Positions 37,996 to 46,427 of a stretch of DNA of 64,000 nucleotides are shown here, in pieces; the stretch's first letter is position 1, and each line of letters opens with the position of its first letter. The notes under the pieces are model-generated. The model was not told the origin of the DNA, made no database searches, and worked only from the letters and a program-made list of their open reading frames with translations. The translations under genes were made by a program, and so were the position numbers. Source of the stretch: Nostocales cyanobacterium LEGE 11386 (GTDB lineage: Bacteria > Cyanobacteriota > Cyanobacteriia > Cyanobacteriales > Nostocaceae); the NCBI GenBank assembly GCA_015207155.1, contig JADEXK010000015.1, positions 33,040 to 97,039 on the forward strand, given 5' to 3'.

Positions 37996-39291
37996 TTAGT
38001 TGTCAGTCTCTAATTTACTACCAGGGTTTTCGAGTACGCTAACATCAACTAAAGGTGTCACATTAAAATCTTGTTTCAATAAATGGGTTTGAATTGATTG
38101 GGTGAGGCGATCGCGAATCTCTTCAGCAGATGCTGTAACTTGCGGTTGGCGCTGCACATAAACAACACAAAGCAGGGTATCTTGATCTTCAATATTGGAG
38201 CGCGTGAAGCGTACATTCGACTCAACTAATTTTGCTAAACCAACTTGCTTTACAGTTTTCTGAACTTCAGCATTGGCACGTTGAGCAAGGCTAGAGCGTT
38301 GTAGATTAGGAGAATTGATGAACTGCCAAGTTAGTAAAGTTGCCAATGCTATGACAGTTATTACTAAGGCAATACCAAATACCTGTTTTTTACCACGCTG
38401 ATAGCTAGTTCCTTGAGCAGACAGCCCAAACATGCGGAATAAGAGGGCTGCTGAAAAGTTGATGCCGCATAGTTGCAAAAACAGTAAGAACAGCCCCGAA
38501 ATTGCCATATCCCACCTACCAACTGCACTTGCCATCCCCACAACTCCCGCAGGTGGAGCTAAAGAAGCGGCAACTAACATTCCGGTTGCTGCCCCAGATA
38601 CTAAACTACTCCGCTCTGACTGAACCAAGTTGAGCGCCCCTGCGGCTCCGGCTACCAACGGTAAAATCACTGCTACCGTTGAAACCTGGCTGTTTTCTAC
38701 CATTAAACCAGTAGGAATTTCTTGCCTGAGGATGAGGCTAAGTAGCCAAGTGATAACGATTGTAACTATTAAAGCCGCAAAATACCGTAAAATACTCCGC
38801 CAGAGGAGTTGGCGATCGCCCCATGCAGTGGCAATTGCTGTATTCATTGCCGGGCCGGCAAACGGTGCAATCAACATTGCTGCTACCAGCAAGTAAGTTG
38901 TATTAGTATACAATCCAATCCAGACTACAAAGCCTGCGAGTGCTGCATAACCAAGAAAACCTCGCCAAGAGCCAACACTTTGCAAACCGGAGAGAAAAAT
39001 TTCAATAGGACTGCGTTCTTCCACATCCACAACCTGCTGTGCTGCTTTCCTGGCAGGCGGTTGCAGAGTCATCACACCAGTTGGTATGAGCGTAATGTGT
39101 ACTTTGGGTAACTCTTGCAGCTGCTGTATAAGTTCCCCAACCTTTTGATTAGAAACGTGAACAATGGCCACATCAATCGGTTCGGTGGCAATTGCTTCAA
39201 ATTGTATCAAATTTGCACCGTTATAAGATTTGGCAATATCAATAACTGCTTTTCCATTTCCTCGTGGTACTTGGATAATGAGTTGACGCAT
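37996..39291 (-). CDS. DUF389 (TIGR00341-type) membrane protein
   Basis: 431 aa. The N-terminal 80 residues form a small soluble ferredoxin-like domain (MRQLIIQVPRGNGKAVIDIAKSYNG). Five to seven membrane helices follow, containing YLLVAAMLIAPFAGPAMNTAIATAWGD and GAATGMLVAASLAPPAGVVGMASAVG, both diagnostic of DUF389. A periplasmic or cytoplasmic C-terminal domain of about 110 residues ends the protein. The biochemical role is unknown. It is convergent with coaT across a 59-bp gap. Confidence 0.8.
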   Translation of the reverse strand: MRQLIIQVPRGNGKAVIDIAKSYNGANLIQFEAIATEPIDVAIVHVSNQKVGELIQQLQELPKVHITLIPTGVMTLQPPARKAAQQVVDVEERSPIEIFLSGLQSVGSWRGFLGYAALAGFVVWIGLYTNTTYLLVAAMLIAPFAGPAMNTAIATAWGDRQLLWRSILRYFAALIVTIVITWLLSLILRQEIPTGLMVENSQVSTVAVILPLVAGAAGALNLVQSERSSLVSGAATGMLVAASLAPPAGVVGMASAVGRWDMAISGLFLLFLQLCGINFSAALLFRMFGLSAQGTSYQRGKKQVFGIALVITVIALATLLTWQFINSPNLQRSSLAQRANAEVQKTVKQVGLAKLVESNVRFTRSNIEDQDTLLCVVYVQRQPQVTASAEEIRDRLTQSIQTHLLKQDFNVTPLVDVSVLENPGSKLETDN

Positions 39292-39595
39292 TTTACCCTC
39301 CTGTCGCTCACTATCTTGCTTTTGAAGCAGATAGCTCTACTACCCAAAGAAATATTTTTTGCAAGTTGTATGTCAGTTGGGTTGAAATTCAAAGGCGATC
39401 GCTTACTTTACAAAAATCTGTAATTTAGATTAAAAATTATTAAAAATATCTACACTGAGTAAAATTCAGGGTGTTTGTTGCAATATTTTAAATTAATTGC
39501 AGTGTTCTATTGCAGTTTGTAAATATTTTTTGGAGGACGGAGGAATATTCCTTTAGACTGAATTTCAATTCAAAAATATTTTAGGATCAACGCAA
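39292..39595. other. 304-bp AT-rich intergenic region between divergent genes
   Basis: No gene or clear repeat is visible. One HIP1 octamer lies near 39396. A ggaggacggaggaat purine stretch at 39532-39546 is too far from the next ATG (39596) to be its ribosome site. Promoters for both neighbours should lie here. Confidence 0.4.
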
Positions 39596-39916
39596 ATGCA
39601 TTCAATAAATGTATTGTGTCACGAATTTGTAGTTGCTGTATCCTTTGTTGCTTGTATTGTTGGTCTACTATTACTGTGGAACGTCAAGCAACCAAAAGAT
39701 AATCTTGAAGAAACAGAGCAAATTCTCTTTAGAATGAGTTTTTCTTACTGGCTCGTTTACTGTGTTGCTTTTGGCATTGAGAAGATGATTTTACCCGATT
39801 GGGAAAATCTACTCATGACTTTGAAAATAACTACTGCTTTGTCTTATTTTCTAACTTTTTCTTGTATTCTTAGCCTGCCACTGCATAAATTGGCAGTACA
39901 TCGTGTTGAAGAATAG
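39596..39916 (+). CDS. small membrane protein, unknown
   Basis: 106 aa with three hydrophobic stretches: about residues 10-30 (VVAVSFVACIVGLLLLW), 48-64 (MSFSYWLVYCVAFGIEK) and 78-98. The polar segments between are short. I recognise no family. It is monocistronic, with repeats absent around it. Composition and codon use look like its neighbours, so it is probably a real gene. Confidence 0.6.
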   Translation: MHSINVLCHEFVVAVSFVACIVGLLLLWNVKQPKDNLEETEQILFRMSFSYWLVYCVAFGIEKMILPDWENLLMTLKITTALSYFLTFSCILSLPLHKLAVHRVEE

Positions 39917-39985
39917 TCAATAGTCGATGAACTACGAACGATAGATTATTAAGCTGATTAACTTTTCATCGTAATTGTTAGCCCC

Positions 39986-40306
39986 CTATGGAAGGAGTTT
40001 GGCTAACACCTCTTTAAATTTATCCTGATCCAAAGTGGTCAGGATAAACACCTCTTGCACTGTCTTACCCTGTCGGGCGATTACTTTATAACCACCCCGA
40101 ATAGGTACAGACACGCGCAGTTGCATTTTCGGACTATGACCTTTTACTCGCCCAATCACTCCTGGCGTCACAGTTTGAATACCATCCTGCCGACAGAGAC
40201 GTTCTAAAATGGGGATGAGACCAGCAATATGAGTTGAGTGATTCCAAACTAATCTGCCATCTCTGTGAGCAGCCGCCTTGTTAGGGTCTTTGTTGGGTTT
40301 GCCCAT
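39986..40306 (-). CDS. DUF2103-family predicted metal-binding protein
   Basis: 106 aa. The sequence MGKPNKDPNKAAAHRDGRLVWNHSTHIAGLIPILE has His residues (AHRDG, WNHSTHI) that underlie the metal-binding prediction for this family. The rest is a compact alpha/beta domain (VIGRVKGHSPKMQLRVSVPI). It begins 5 bp after the clpS stop on the same strand, so the two are surely cotranscribed. The link to N-degron proteolysis is by context only. Confidence 0.7.
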   Translation of the reverse strand: MGKPNKDPNKAAAHRDGRLVWNHSTHIAGLIPILERLCRQDGIQTVTPGVIGRVKGHSPKMQLRVSVPIRGGYKVIARQGKTVQEVFILTTLDQDKFKEVLAKLLP

Positions 40307-40311
40307 GATAA

Positions 40312-40638
40312 TTAAGCCGCTTCCAGAGGAGCCATTGTCAAACCAGCCCGACGCAACTGCTGATGATACAGTTCTGCTGGTTCTTGAGGGCCTACCCAGA
40401 CGATCGCTTGTCCTTCATAATGTACCTGATTGGTCAAATCCCACGCCAGATCACCTGTCATTCCTGGAATATACTTCATCAAACACTCAGCCACGTGTTG
40501 AAAAGTATTAAAGTCATCGTTTAAAACAATCACCTTGTAATTTGGATAGGGCTTGCGGGTAACTTGATTAGACCGTTCAGGAGCTACAGTTGGTGCTGTA
40601 CCCGTTCCGTAAACAGCTGCTGAAAGTCTTGTAATCAT
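40312..40638 (-). CDS. clpS: ATP-dependent Clp protease adaptor
   Basis: 108 aa. ClpS delivers N-degron substrates to the ClpC/ClpA unfoldase. The core shows YKVIVLNDDFNTFQHVAECLMKYIPGM, where NDD is the alpha-amino-binding acidic pocket, and VHYEGQAIVWVGPQEPAELYHQQLRRAGL, with the pocket His and the ClpA/C-binding helix. The gate position two residues after NT, usually Met, is Phe here, which may alter side-chain preference. ATG at 40638 is preferred over an in-frame TTG at 40653. First gene of a pair with the DUF2103 protein. Confidence 0.88.
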   Translation of the reverse strand: MITRLSAAVYGTGTAPTVAPERSNQVTRKPYPNYKVIVLNDDFNTFQHVAECLMKYIPGMTGDLAWDLTNQVHYEGQAIVWVGPQEPAELYHQQLRRAGLTMAPLEAA

Positions 40639-41065
40639 AAAACAGTTAGCCAACAGGATTTTACAAAACTACACTATAAATAACTAGTTTAGTCTATTGT
40701 CTGGAGACTGGGGAATGGTAATGGGGATTAGGAAAGATATCCTGCACTAGGCGACTAGAAGTCGCAGCTACACAGGCGAGACGCGTAACGGTTTCCCGAA
40801 GGAAAGGACACCTGCGTGGGTTTCAACCCTTAATTTTTCGCGAGTCCTCGCAGGCGGACTCTAAAGTGTAAAGCCCTGACGGGCATGGCTACGCTTACCA
40901 AGACATAAGCTATGCTAACGCCTACGTGTACACACAAGTGATTAAATTACGCCGAATCCTTGTTTGTACTGGCGTGTCAAGACTAATTTGGGGCATAAAA
41001 ATAATTTTGTGGGGTGGGCTTCTAGCCCGCCCAGAACAGACAAAATGCCTGTTCCACGAAAATCA
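40639..41065. other. intergenic region with a folded repeat block
   Basis: About 427 bp with no gene. From 40748 to about 40906 it has an outer pair related to the 45735-45865 repeat: ctaggcgactagaagtcgcagctacacaggc and a cgcaggcggact / acgcgt block, interrupted by gcgtaacggtttcccgaagg. A short copy of gtaaagccctgacgggcatgg follows. It appears to be several short repeats inserted into each other. Confidence 0.5.
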
Positions 41066-41905
41066 TTATGCATCATTTACAATGGCTCTAAAACCTTTGG
41101 TCATTAATAGTTGGTCTAGCCCATCCACTAGTCTATTAACACATATTAAAATCTGCAAATTGCTGCCAGTACATAGCGCTAAAAATAGATTATTTACTGT
41201 ATCTTCCATATTTGTTGGAAGTTCTGAACAAAGTTTTTTAGTTAGTTGTGGCAATCGCTTTTCACCAGGGTGAAGGACTTGGTTGACAGCAAAAATAATG
41301 TCGAAATAGCTAGCAATTAGTGCAGTAGTTCGATGATTTAAACTCACAAAATCATTGCGTTGTATAGCTAATTCTATTTGATGAGCATAGGAAGAAAAGT
41401 TCTTGCGCAATATAGGATAATTCTTGGCAATAATTGCCTCCATTAAAGGTTGCGGATAAGGTTGCTTGGCTTGTTGCTGAAGTTGCTGAAACCAGCCATC
41501 AGGATCGTGCAGTGGTAGCGAGTGGCACACATTGAACAAAAAGCAGGTGGAATATCCAATTGATGCCTGATGGTGAATGAGAACACGATCTAGTTGGTTT
41601 TTACTCCAATCGGTCGTGCGATACATAATATCCACCCTCCGTCCTGAATCACGATCTACCCATTCATCCCCAGGTTCCCAAAATTGGTTGTTTATTTCCA
41701 CTTGATCAGCAAACTTTTGGGCGATCGCTCCTCGGATCTCGACTGCAATCTCTTCGCTCACATAAACGTAGAAATCTAAATCGGATGCATGATCAGCAGC
41801 TTGGTTAGTTTGCGAACCTGCCAGAACCACTGCAACAACTTGGGGTAAGTATTTAAATTCTGCTGTAATCTGCTCAACTAAGGAGAAAACATTGAAATTA
41901 GACAT
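41066..41905 (-). CDS. nucleotidyltransferase-domain protein
   Basis: 279 aa. The N-terminal pol-beta-type site reads VVLAGSQTNQAADHASDLDFYVYV: Gly-Ser, then Asp-x-Asp eleven residues later, with a further acidic site in GRRVDIMYR. The C-terminal half is helical (ELAIQRNDFVSLNHRTTALIASYFDIIFAVNQVLHPGEK), as in DUF4037/kanamycin-transferase-like proteins. Start at 41905 is chosen because ggagg sits 5 bases before this ATG; the longer frame to 41965 has no such site. A small-molecule or tRNA-like substrate is possible. Confidence 0.75.
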   Translation of the reverse strand: MSNFNVFSLVEQITAEFKYLPQVVAVVLAGSQTNQAADHASDLDFYVYVSEEIAVEIRGAIAQKFADQVEINNQFWEPGDEWVDRDSGRRVDIMYRTTDWSKNQLDRVLIHHQASIGYSTCFLFNVCHSLPLHDPDGWFQQLQQQAKQPYPQPLMEAIIAKNYPILRKNFSSYAHQIELAIQRNDFVSLNHRTTALIASYFDIIFAVNQVLHPGEKRLPQLTKKLCSELPTNMEDTVNNLFLALCTGSNLQILICVNRLVDGLDQLLMTKGFRAIVNDA

Positions 41906-42009
41906 CACAACCTCCTCACAATTAGTATTGTCGTAGTGTACAAACCTTCGTCTTAAAATTGGCAATGCCAGAAATTTGATACTATTCTAAAATTAAGTTG
42001 GGGTGTAGT

Positions 42010-42240
42010 ATGAATTCTCAGACAAGTAACAACATGATTAAACTCGACCAGTTTTTGAAGTTTGTAGGTATAACCTCAACAGGAGGACAAGCCAAACTGA
42101 TGATTCTTGATGGCAACGTCAAAGTCAATGGCACAGTTGAAACCCGACGAGGACGCAAATTAGTATCAGGAGACCAAGTAACAATAGAAGGGCGAACTTT
42201 TGATGTTGGCGAAATACTAGAATCAGGGGCTTCTAATTAG
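42010..42240 (+). CDS. S4-domain RNA-binding protein (YbcJ-like)
   Basis: 76 aa consisting of little more than one S4 domain: MIKLDQFLKFVGITSTGGQAKLMILDGNVKVNGTVETRRGRKLVSGDQVTI. The pattern matches YbcJ/RlbA-type stand-alone S4 proteins, associated with ribosome assembly or quality control. ATG at 42010 is preferred over TTG at 41998. It is divergent from the nucleotidyltransferase gene; a MITE lies 16 bp after the stop. Confidence 0.8.
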   Translation: MNSQTSNNMIKLDQFLKFVGITSTGGQAKLMILDGNVKVNGTVETRRGRKLVSGDQVTIEGRTFDVGEILESGASN

Positions 42241-42256
42241 GTAGATACAATTAAAT

Positions 42257-42358
42257 GTAAGATAAATTTTTGTTTGTAGTGAGCGATTTATCGCTTTCTT
42301 ACAAGATTTTAAAGGGCTAGAGCCGTTGACTAATAGCTCTTATTTTATTAAATTTTAC
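42257..42358. repeat. MITE family C, copy 2
   Basis: gtaagat at 42257-42263 and attttac at 42352-42358. It is the inverted copy of 18454-18554, including gagcgatttatcgctttcttacaag and gggctagagccgttgac arms. Confidence 0.8.
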
Positions 42359-42415
42359 TACTCAAGTAAAAAAACATTGTATCGCACAGAGATGAGAAAT
42401 AATTGCTCGTCATTC

Positions 42416-43444
42416 CTAACTAACAGCCGCCTCTAACAACCGTATTGTCCCAGCGTCAGCATCAATTTCCACTTCTGCACCTATAGGTAAGGTGAATTTA
42501 TCTTTAATATGACCAATCATTGAACCGTACCAAGCAGGAATACTTAAAGGTAGGATGTGATCTTTTAATACTTGCATTAAAGCAAACGATGGTTCATCCC
42601 CAAGACTGCAATTAGTGCATTGCCCAAATATCAACCCAGAAAGTTGGTTAAGTATGCCAGCGTTTTTTAACTGGGTAAACATGCGGTCTACTCGATAAAC
42701 ATCTTCGTTGATATCTTCGATAAACAAAATACTCTTATACCAGGAAGGCAAGTAAGGTGAACCCACCATTGCTGATAACACTGATAAATTACCACCTATA
42801 AGTTTACCCCTGGCCTTTCCTGGTGCGTAGGCGTAGCCCGTCGTAGACATCGCCTCACTAGTAGCGAAATTTTCCATTGTCACTGCTTCCGCATTAAATA
42901 AAATGCGCTTAACGTAATCTACCGTAAACTCATTCCAAACAGATGTGGCATTTGGTCCATGAAAAGTCATGACTCGACTCCGGGCATAAATTGCCAATAC
43001 CAGAGAAGTGATATCACTATACCCCATGAGAATTTTCGGATGAGAACGGATCAGGTTGTAGTTAAGTAAAGGTAAAATCCGATTACAGCCCCAACCGCCA
43101 CGCATAGTCATAATTGCTTTGACAGACCTATCGAGAAACATAGCATTCACATCTTGAGCGCGGTCAGCATCTGTACCCGCTAAATAGCCGTAACGGTCTA
43201 AAATATGCGCTCCAATTTTGACTTTTAATCCCAATTCGGTAATGGCCTTTTTTGCTGCTGCAATATCTTCCGCATTCACAACACCTGCAGGAGCAATCAA
43301 TCCTACTGTGTCCCCCACTTGCAAGCGGGGTGGTTTAAGAATGGTATTTGGAGATACTTGACCTTGGACAATTACTGGTGGGATTTGAGTGGCTAAAGTA
43401 GCCAATCCACAGGTTGTGATAAATTGTCGGCGCTTGATGCTCAT
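42416..43444 (-). CDS. LD-carboxypeptidase (peptidase family S66)
   Basis: 342 aa. A twin-arginine-like leader (SIKRRQFITTCGLATLATQ) suggests periplasmic location, where S66 enzymes trim the terminal D-Ala from tetrapeptide stems in murein recycling. Family segments are VGLIAPAG, MTMRGGWGCNRILPLL, GYSDITSLV with the nucleophile Ser, FIEDINEDVYRVDRM with Glu, and a C-terminal GHIKDKFTLPIGA with the triad His. Residues about 198-207 (AMSTTGYAYA) come from an in-frame copy of a dispersed repeat at 42825-42854, in a surface-like stretch before the conserved KLIGGNLSVL. Confidence 0.82.
   Translation of the reverse strand: MSIKRRQFITTCGLATLATQIPPVIVQGQVSPNTILKPPRLQVGDTVGLIAPAGVVNAEDIAAAKKAITELGLKVKIGAHILDRYGYLAGTDADRAQDVNAMFLDRSVKAIMTMRGGWGCNRILPLLNYNLIRSHPKILMGYSDITSLVLAIYARSRVMTFHGPNATSVWNEFTVDYVKRILFNAEAVTMENFATSEAMSTTGYAYAPGKARGKLIGGNLSVLSAMVGSPYLPSWYKSILFIEDINEDVYRVDRMFTQLKNAGILNQLSGLIFGQCTNCSLGDEPSFALMQVLKDHILPLSIPAWYGSMIGHIKDKFTLPIGAEVEIDADAGTIRLLEAAVS
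42825..42854 (-). repeat. 30-bp dispersed repeat inserted in frame in the S66 gene
   Basis: gcgtaggcgtagcccgtcgt followed by agacatcgcc is a block I recognise as a common Nostoc-type short repeat; a related block (ggcgtagcccgtcttacatc) occurs at 56780-56802 in tnpB. Being 30 bp, it adds ten codons without a frameshift. Confidence 0.6.
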
Positions 43445-43576
43445 TTTTGAAAGTGCTTCCTTCCTGAGTACGCTTGCCCTGAGCGAAGTCGCAGGGGAGT
43501 ACTGAGTAATAAATTATATTTATAATATCTCTTGCCCCCCGGCTCCTCTGTTCCCCCCTTCCCACTCCCTCAAAAA

Positions 43577-43963
43577 TTAAGCACGCAGTTGCGCTACCAT
43601 CTTTGCTGGATTCCAGTAAGCGCGAGTTGATTGAATCTTACCAACTTCGTTAATCTCAAAAGTTGTGATTCCCTCAAAAGTAACTGACTTGCCACTCTTA
43701 CTGATACCTTGCATTGTCCACTTTACAGCCGCTTCATTGCTAGCAACGAAGATATGCTCGGTTATTGGTTCTAACTTGTCAAAGAATGCTTGCAACTGCC
43801 CAATAAACTCGCGATATCCTTCATGCACTTTTACTGGTGGTTCACCAACCGGATCATGACTAACAGCATCTTCAGCAAAGTTCTCTACCCAACCTTCTGG
43901 ATTCATAGCCGCAATGTTGGCAAAGTAGGCAGATACAATTGTTTCAATGGCTTCCTGTGACAT
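43577..43963 (-). CDS. SnoaL/NTF2-like protein
   Basis: 128 aa single cone-shaped alpha+beta-barrel domain. The SnoaL-like pattern is visible in IVSAYFANIAAMNPEGWVENFAEDAVSHDPVGEPPVKVHEGYREFI and VTFEGITTFEINEVGKIQSTRAYWNP. Such proteins bind or isomerise small hydrophobic ligands; the ligand is unknown. Monocistronic, between an S66 peptidase gene and a secreted-protein gene. Confidence 0.75.
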   Translation of the reverse strand: MSQEAIETIVSAYFANIAAMNPEGWVENFAEDAVSHDPVGEPPVKVHEGYREFIGQLQAFFDKLEPITEHIFVASNEAAVKWTMQGISKSGKSVTFEGITTFEINEVGKIQSTRAYWNPAKMVAQLRA

Positions 43964-44131
43964 GATGCAATTTTCTCAATGATTGGTCACAAACGGTTTT
44001 TAATTATACAGCCTATTAACGCACTTATACTAATTTTGCCCAACAGTACCAAGTGCTACAACTGAACACTACTAAAAGACGAAAAGTTAGCCCATCGTTA
44101 GAATGTGACCAGTGTAGTGTAGGAAAACAAC

Positions 44132-44521
44132 GTGAAAAAAGCGATTATTGCCAAAATACTCATCCCATCACTCAGTTGGTTAACTATATTTGTCCCCAGT
44201 CAAGCTTCTGCTCAACTCTTACCACAACCTTGGGTTTCTGTTGGTGGGAAAGATGGCGAAGTTACCTATGCTGTGGGAGCTAGAGCTTTAGATTTTGGGG
44301 TTGAGGTAGGAAGAGGCCCTGACGGTGCTACTGGAGCAGATATTTTAAAATTTCTGAGTTTGCCAGTGATTTCACCTTATGTAGGAGTTGGATTGTATTC
44401 AGAAGATAAAGGTGTCGCTTTTTCAGGTGGTGTGCAGGTAGGTGCCACCGACAACGTTTTTGTAGGTGCTGGTTACAATTCCGTGAGAGGATTCAACGGA
44501 CAGTTGGGAATAAGATTTTAA
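44132..44521 (+). CDS. small secreted protein with beta-rich, outer-membrane-like C-terminus
   Basis: 129 aa starting with GTG after an aggaaaa site. A signal peptide (KKAIIAKILIPSLSWLTIFVPSQASA) is followed by glycine-rich alternating strands (VSVGGKDGEVTYAVGARAL, ISPYVGVGLYSED, NVFVGAGYNSVRGFNG) and a terminal Phe in GQLGIRF, as in outer-membrane beta-barrels. It is too short for a full barrel unless it oligomerises. No family is recognised. Confidence 0.6.
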   Translation: MKKAIIAKILIPSLSWLTIFVPSQASAQLLPQPWVSVGGKDGEVTYAVGARALDFGVEVGRGPDGATGADILKFLSLPVISPYVGVGLYSEDKGVAFSGGVQVGATDNVFVGAGYNSVRGFNGQLGIRF

Positions 44522-44632
44522 GGCGTTGCTGAATAAAGATATGAATTTGTCTCACGCAAAGTCGCAAAGGCGCAAAGTTACAAAGAAAAAGAAAAGTAAT
44601 TTTGGCATTTCATATTCCAATTCAGCAATGCC
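44522..44632. repeat. MITE family D, copy 1
   Basis: The ends ggcgttgctgaataaagata and tattccaattcagcaatgcc are inverted. The interior is a gcaaagtcgcaaaggcgcaaag tract. Inverted copy at 46235-46345; a left-truncated relative lies at about 3970-4058. Confidence 0.75.
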
Positions 44633-44795
44633 GATTTTAATGTTTCTATTTTAGTTATTAAACTCACAGTTAATTAATACCTCAGTTAGCCTAACTAAAG
44701 AGATAAACTGAGGTATTTTGCTTTCTGGGGTAAATACTGGAGTTTTGCTCCCACAACAGCGTAAAATCGCAATTGGTAATTGAGGCGCAGTCAGT

Positions 44796-45548
44796 ATGAG
44801 TGCAATGTCGGGAAAAGTGGCAATTGTCACAGGTGGTAGTTCGGGAATTGGACGTGCTACCGCGATCGCTTTTGCTAAAGCTGGGGCAAAGGTTGTGGTT
44901 GCAGCTAGACGTGAGTCAGAAGGAGAAGAAACAGTACATCTGCTCAGGGAAGCTGGTGGTGAAGGGCTGTTTGTGAAAACCGATGTCACTCAATCAGCCG
45001 ACATTGAAGTACTGATCCAAAAAGCAGTTGCCACCTTTGGACGTTTGGATTGTGCTTTCAACAACGCAGGTTCAGGGAAAGCAGGGAAAATTGTTGATTT
45101 AACAGCAGCAGATTGGGATTACGAGATTAATGTTAATCTCAAGTCGATTTGGCTGTGTATGAAACACGAAATTCCCACTATGCAAAAATCAGGTGGCGGT
45201 GCCATCGTGAATATGTCTTCTCAAGGAGCTTTGATTGGTATTGCCGGCTATGGAGCTTATGGAGCAGCTAAGGCTGGTGTGATTGCTTTAACTCGTGCAG
45301 CTGCTGCTGAATATTCATCTGAGCAAATTCGGATTAATTCTGTGAGTCCTGGTGCGATCAAAACTGACTTGTGGGCAGGTGCGCCACCAGAAATGCTAGA
45401 GCAGGTAGCAGCAGGTATCCCCCTCAAGCGAATTGGTGAACCTGATGATATTGCATCAGCAGTGGTTTGGCTATGTTCAGATGGGGCAGCATTTGTCACC
45501 GGACATAACTTAGTTATCGATGGGGGATTTACATCTGTGCAGAAATAG
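44796..45548 (+). CDS. short-chain dehydrogenase/reductase (glucose 1-dehydrogenase-like)
   Basis: 250 aa classical SDR with intact motifs: TGGSSGIGRA nucleotide-binding glycines, NNAG at about residue 89, catalytic Ser in NMSSQG, and Tyr-x3-Lys in YGAYGAAKAG. ARRES after the second strand suggests NADP preference. The C-terminal VTGHNLVIDGGF is typical of the family. The substrate is unknown; many homologues are annotated glucose 1-dehydrogenase or 3-oxoacyl-ACP reductase. Unlike the SDR at 29954, this one should be active. Confidence 0.85.
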   Translation: MSAMSGKVAIVTGGSSGIGRATAIAFAKAGAKVVVAARRESEGEETVHLLREAGGEGLFVKTDVTQSADIEVLIQKAVATFGRLDCAFNNAGSGKAGKIVDLTAADWDYEINVNLKSIWLCMKHEIPTMQKSGGGAIVNMSSQGALIGIAGYGAYGAAKAGVIALTRAAAAEYSSEQIRINSVSPGAIKTDLWAGAPPEMLEQVAAGIPLKRIGEPDDIASAVVWLCSDGAAFVTGHNLVIDGGFTSVQK

Positions 45549-46004
45549 TCTGATACTTCGTGAGACACTACCAGGGAAAAAGCATCATCCATGTTCTGGC
45601 TGTATTCTTTGCGTTCCGGAGCTTCTCATTCAAGCTCTAAGTTCCCTAACTGCGATCGCCAAGACGAGATAGAATTTATACTTCTGGAGGGGTAGAATTG
45701 CAAACCAGCCAACTAATAAATTTCTAGAAAGCACCTAGCCCTGGCGATTAGAAATCGCGGCTATACAAACTAAGTCCGCCTGTGCGGACTCACGGAAAAT
45801 CAAGGGTTTTAACCCGCGTAGGCGGGTTTGGCCTGTGTAGCCGCGACTTCCAGTCGCCTGGTGCAAGATATGAGTTAAGCATCCTGAGGATAAGTCTGAG
45901 TCAATAGCATGTATAATTTCTATGTGAAAATTAAACGAGGCGAGATCATGTATATTTCGCAAGTTTAACTTTATTTTATCCATCTTAAAATAGGCGTGAA
46001 AGCT
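45549..46004. other. 456-bp repeat-rich intergenic region
   Basis: Between about 45737 and 45863 lies a long imperfect inverted repeat: ctggcgattagaaatcgcgg pairs with ccgcgacttccagtcgcctg. Inner hairpins are of the agtccgcctgtgcggact and aacccgcgtaggcgggtt types. The same modules recur at 21440-21795 and 40748-40906. No gene is seen. The stretch 45870-46004 probably holds the promoter of the small gene that follows. Confidence 0.55.
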
Positions 46005-46214
46005 ATGATTTCTCAAGATTACGATGCAATTTATGCTGTAGATGAACTGTTAAGAAAAATTAGAATTAAAGAAAGTCAATTAAAAATTGCCCAAAAATCT
46101 CATATGATTCATACCTCTGAAGTATTGAAGAATCAAATATTAGAGTTACAACATCATTTATCAGAGTCACAAGACCCTGAACTCAACGCATTGATGAGTT
46201 TGTTGGATGATTGA
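46005..46214 (+). CDS. small acidic helical protein, unknown
   Basis: 69 aa from ATG at 46005 (a GTG three codons earlier is possible). It is hydrophilic and predicted helical: DYDAIYAVDELLRKIRIKES, then LKNQILELQHHLSESQDPELNALMSLLDD. No cysteine, no signal peptide. I recognise no family. The codon pattern and closing stop argue for a real gene, but the evidence is modest. A MITE (46235-46345) follows. Confidence 0.45.
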   Translation: MISQDYDAIYAVDELLRKIRIKESQLKIAQKSHMIHTSEVLKNQILELQHHLSESQDPELNALMSLLDD

Positions 46215-46234
46215 ATTGTGTAAAAGCAAATTCT

Positions 46235-46345
46235 GGCGTTGCTTAATCAGGATATGAAAGTCAAAAACTTCATCTTTCAAACTCTTACTCTCTGCGTCTC
46301 TGCGACTCTGCGTGAAACAAATTCATATTTTCAATCAGCAACGCC
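46235..46345. repeat. MITE family D, copy 2
   Basis: ggcgttgcttaatcaggata and tattttcaatcagcaacgcc form the inverted ends. The interior ctctgcgtctctgcgactct is the opposite strand of the copy at 44522-44632, so the two are inverted relative to each other and bracket 44796-46214. Confidence 0.75.
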
Positions 46346-46427
46346 CCAATTCTCATATAGATATCTGCCTTATTTTTTCAACTAGTTGTAGAAATGCCAT
46401 GTCCAACTCTACTTATCTGCTAAATAA

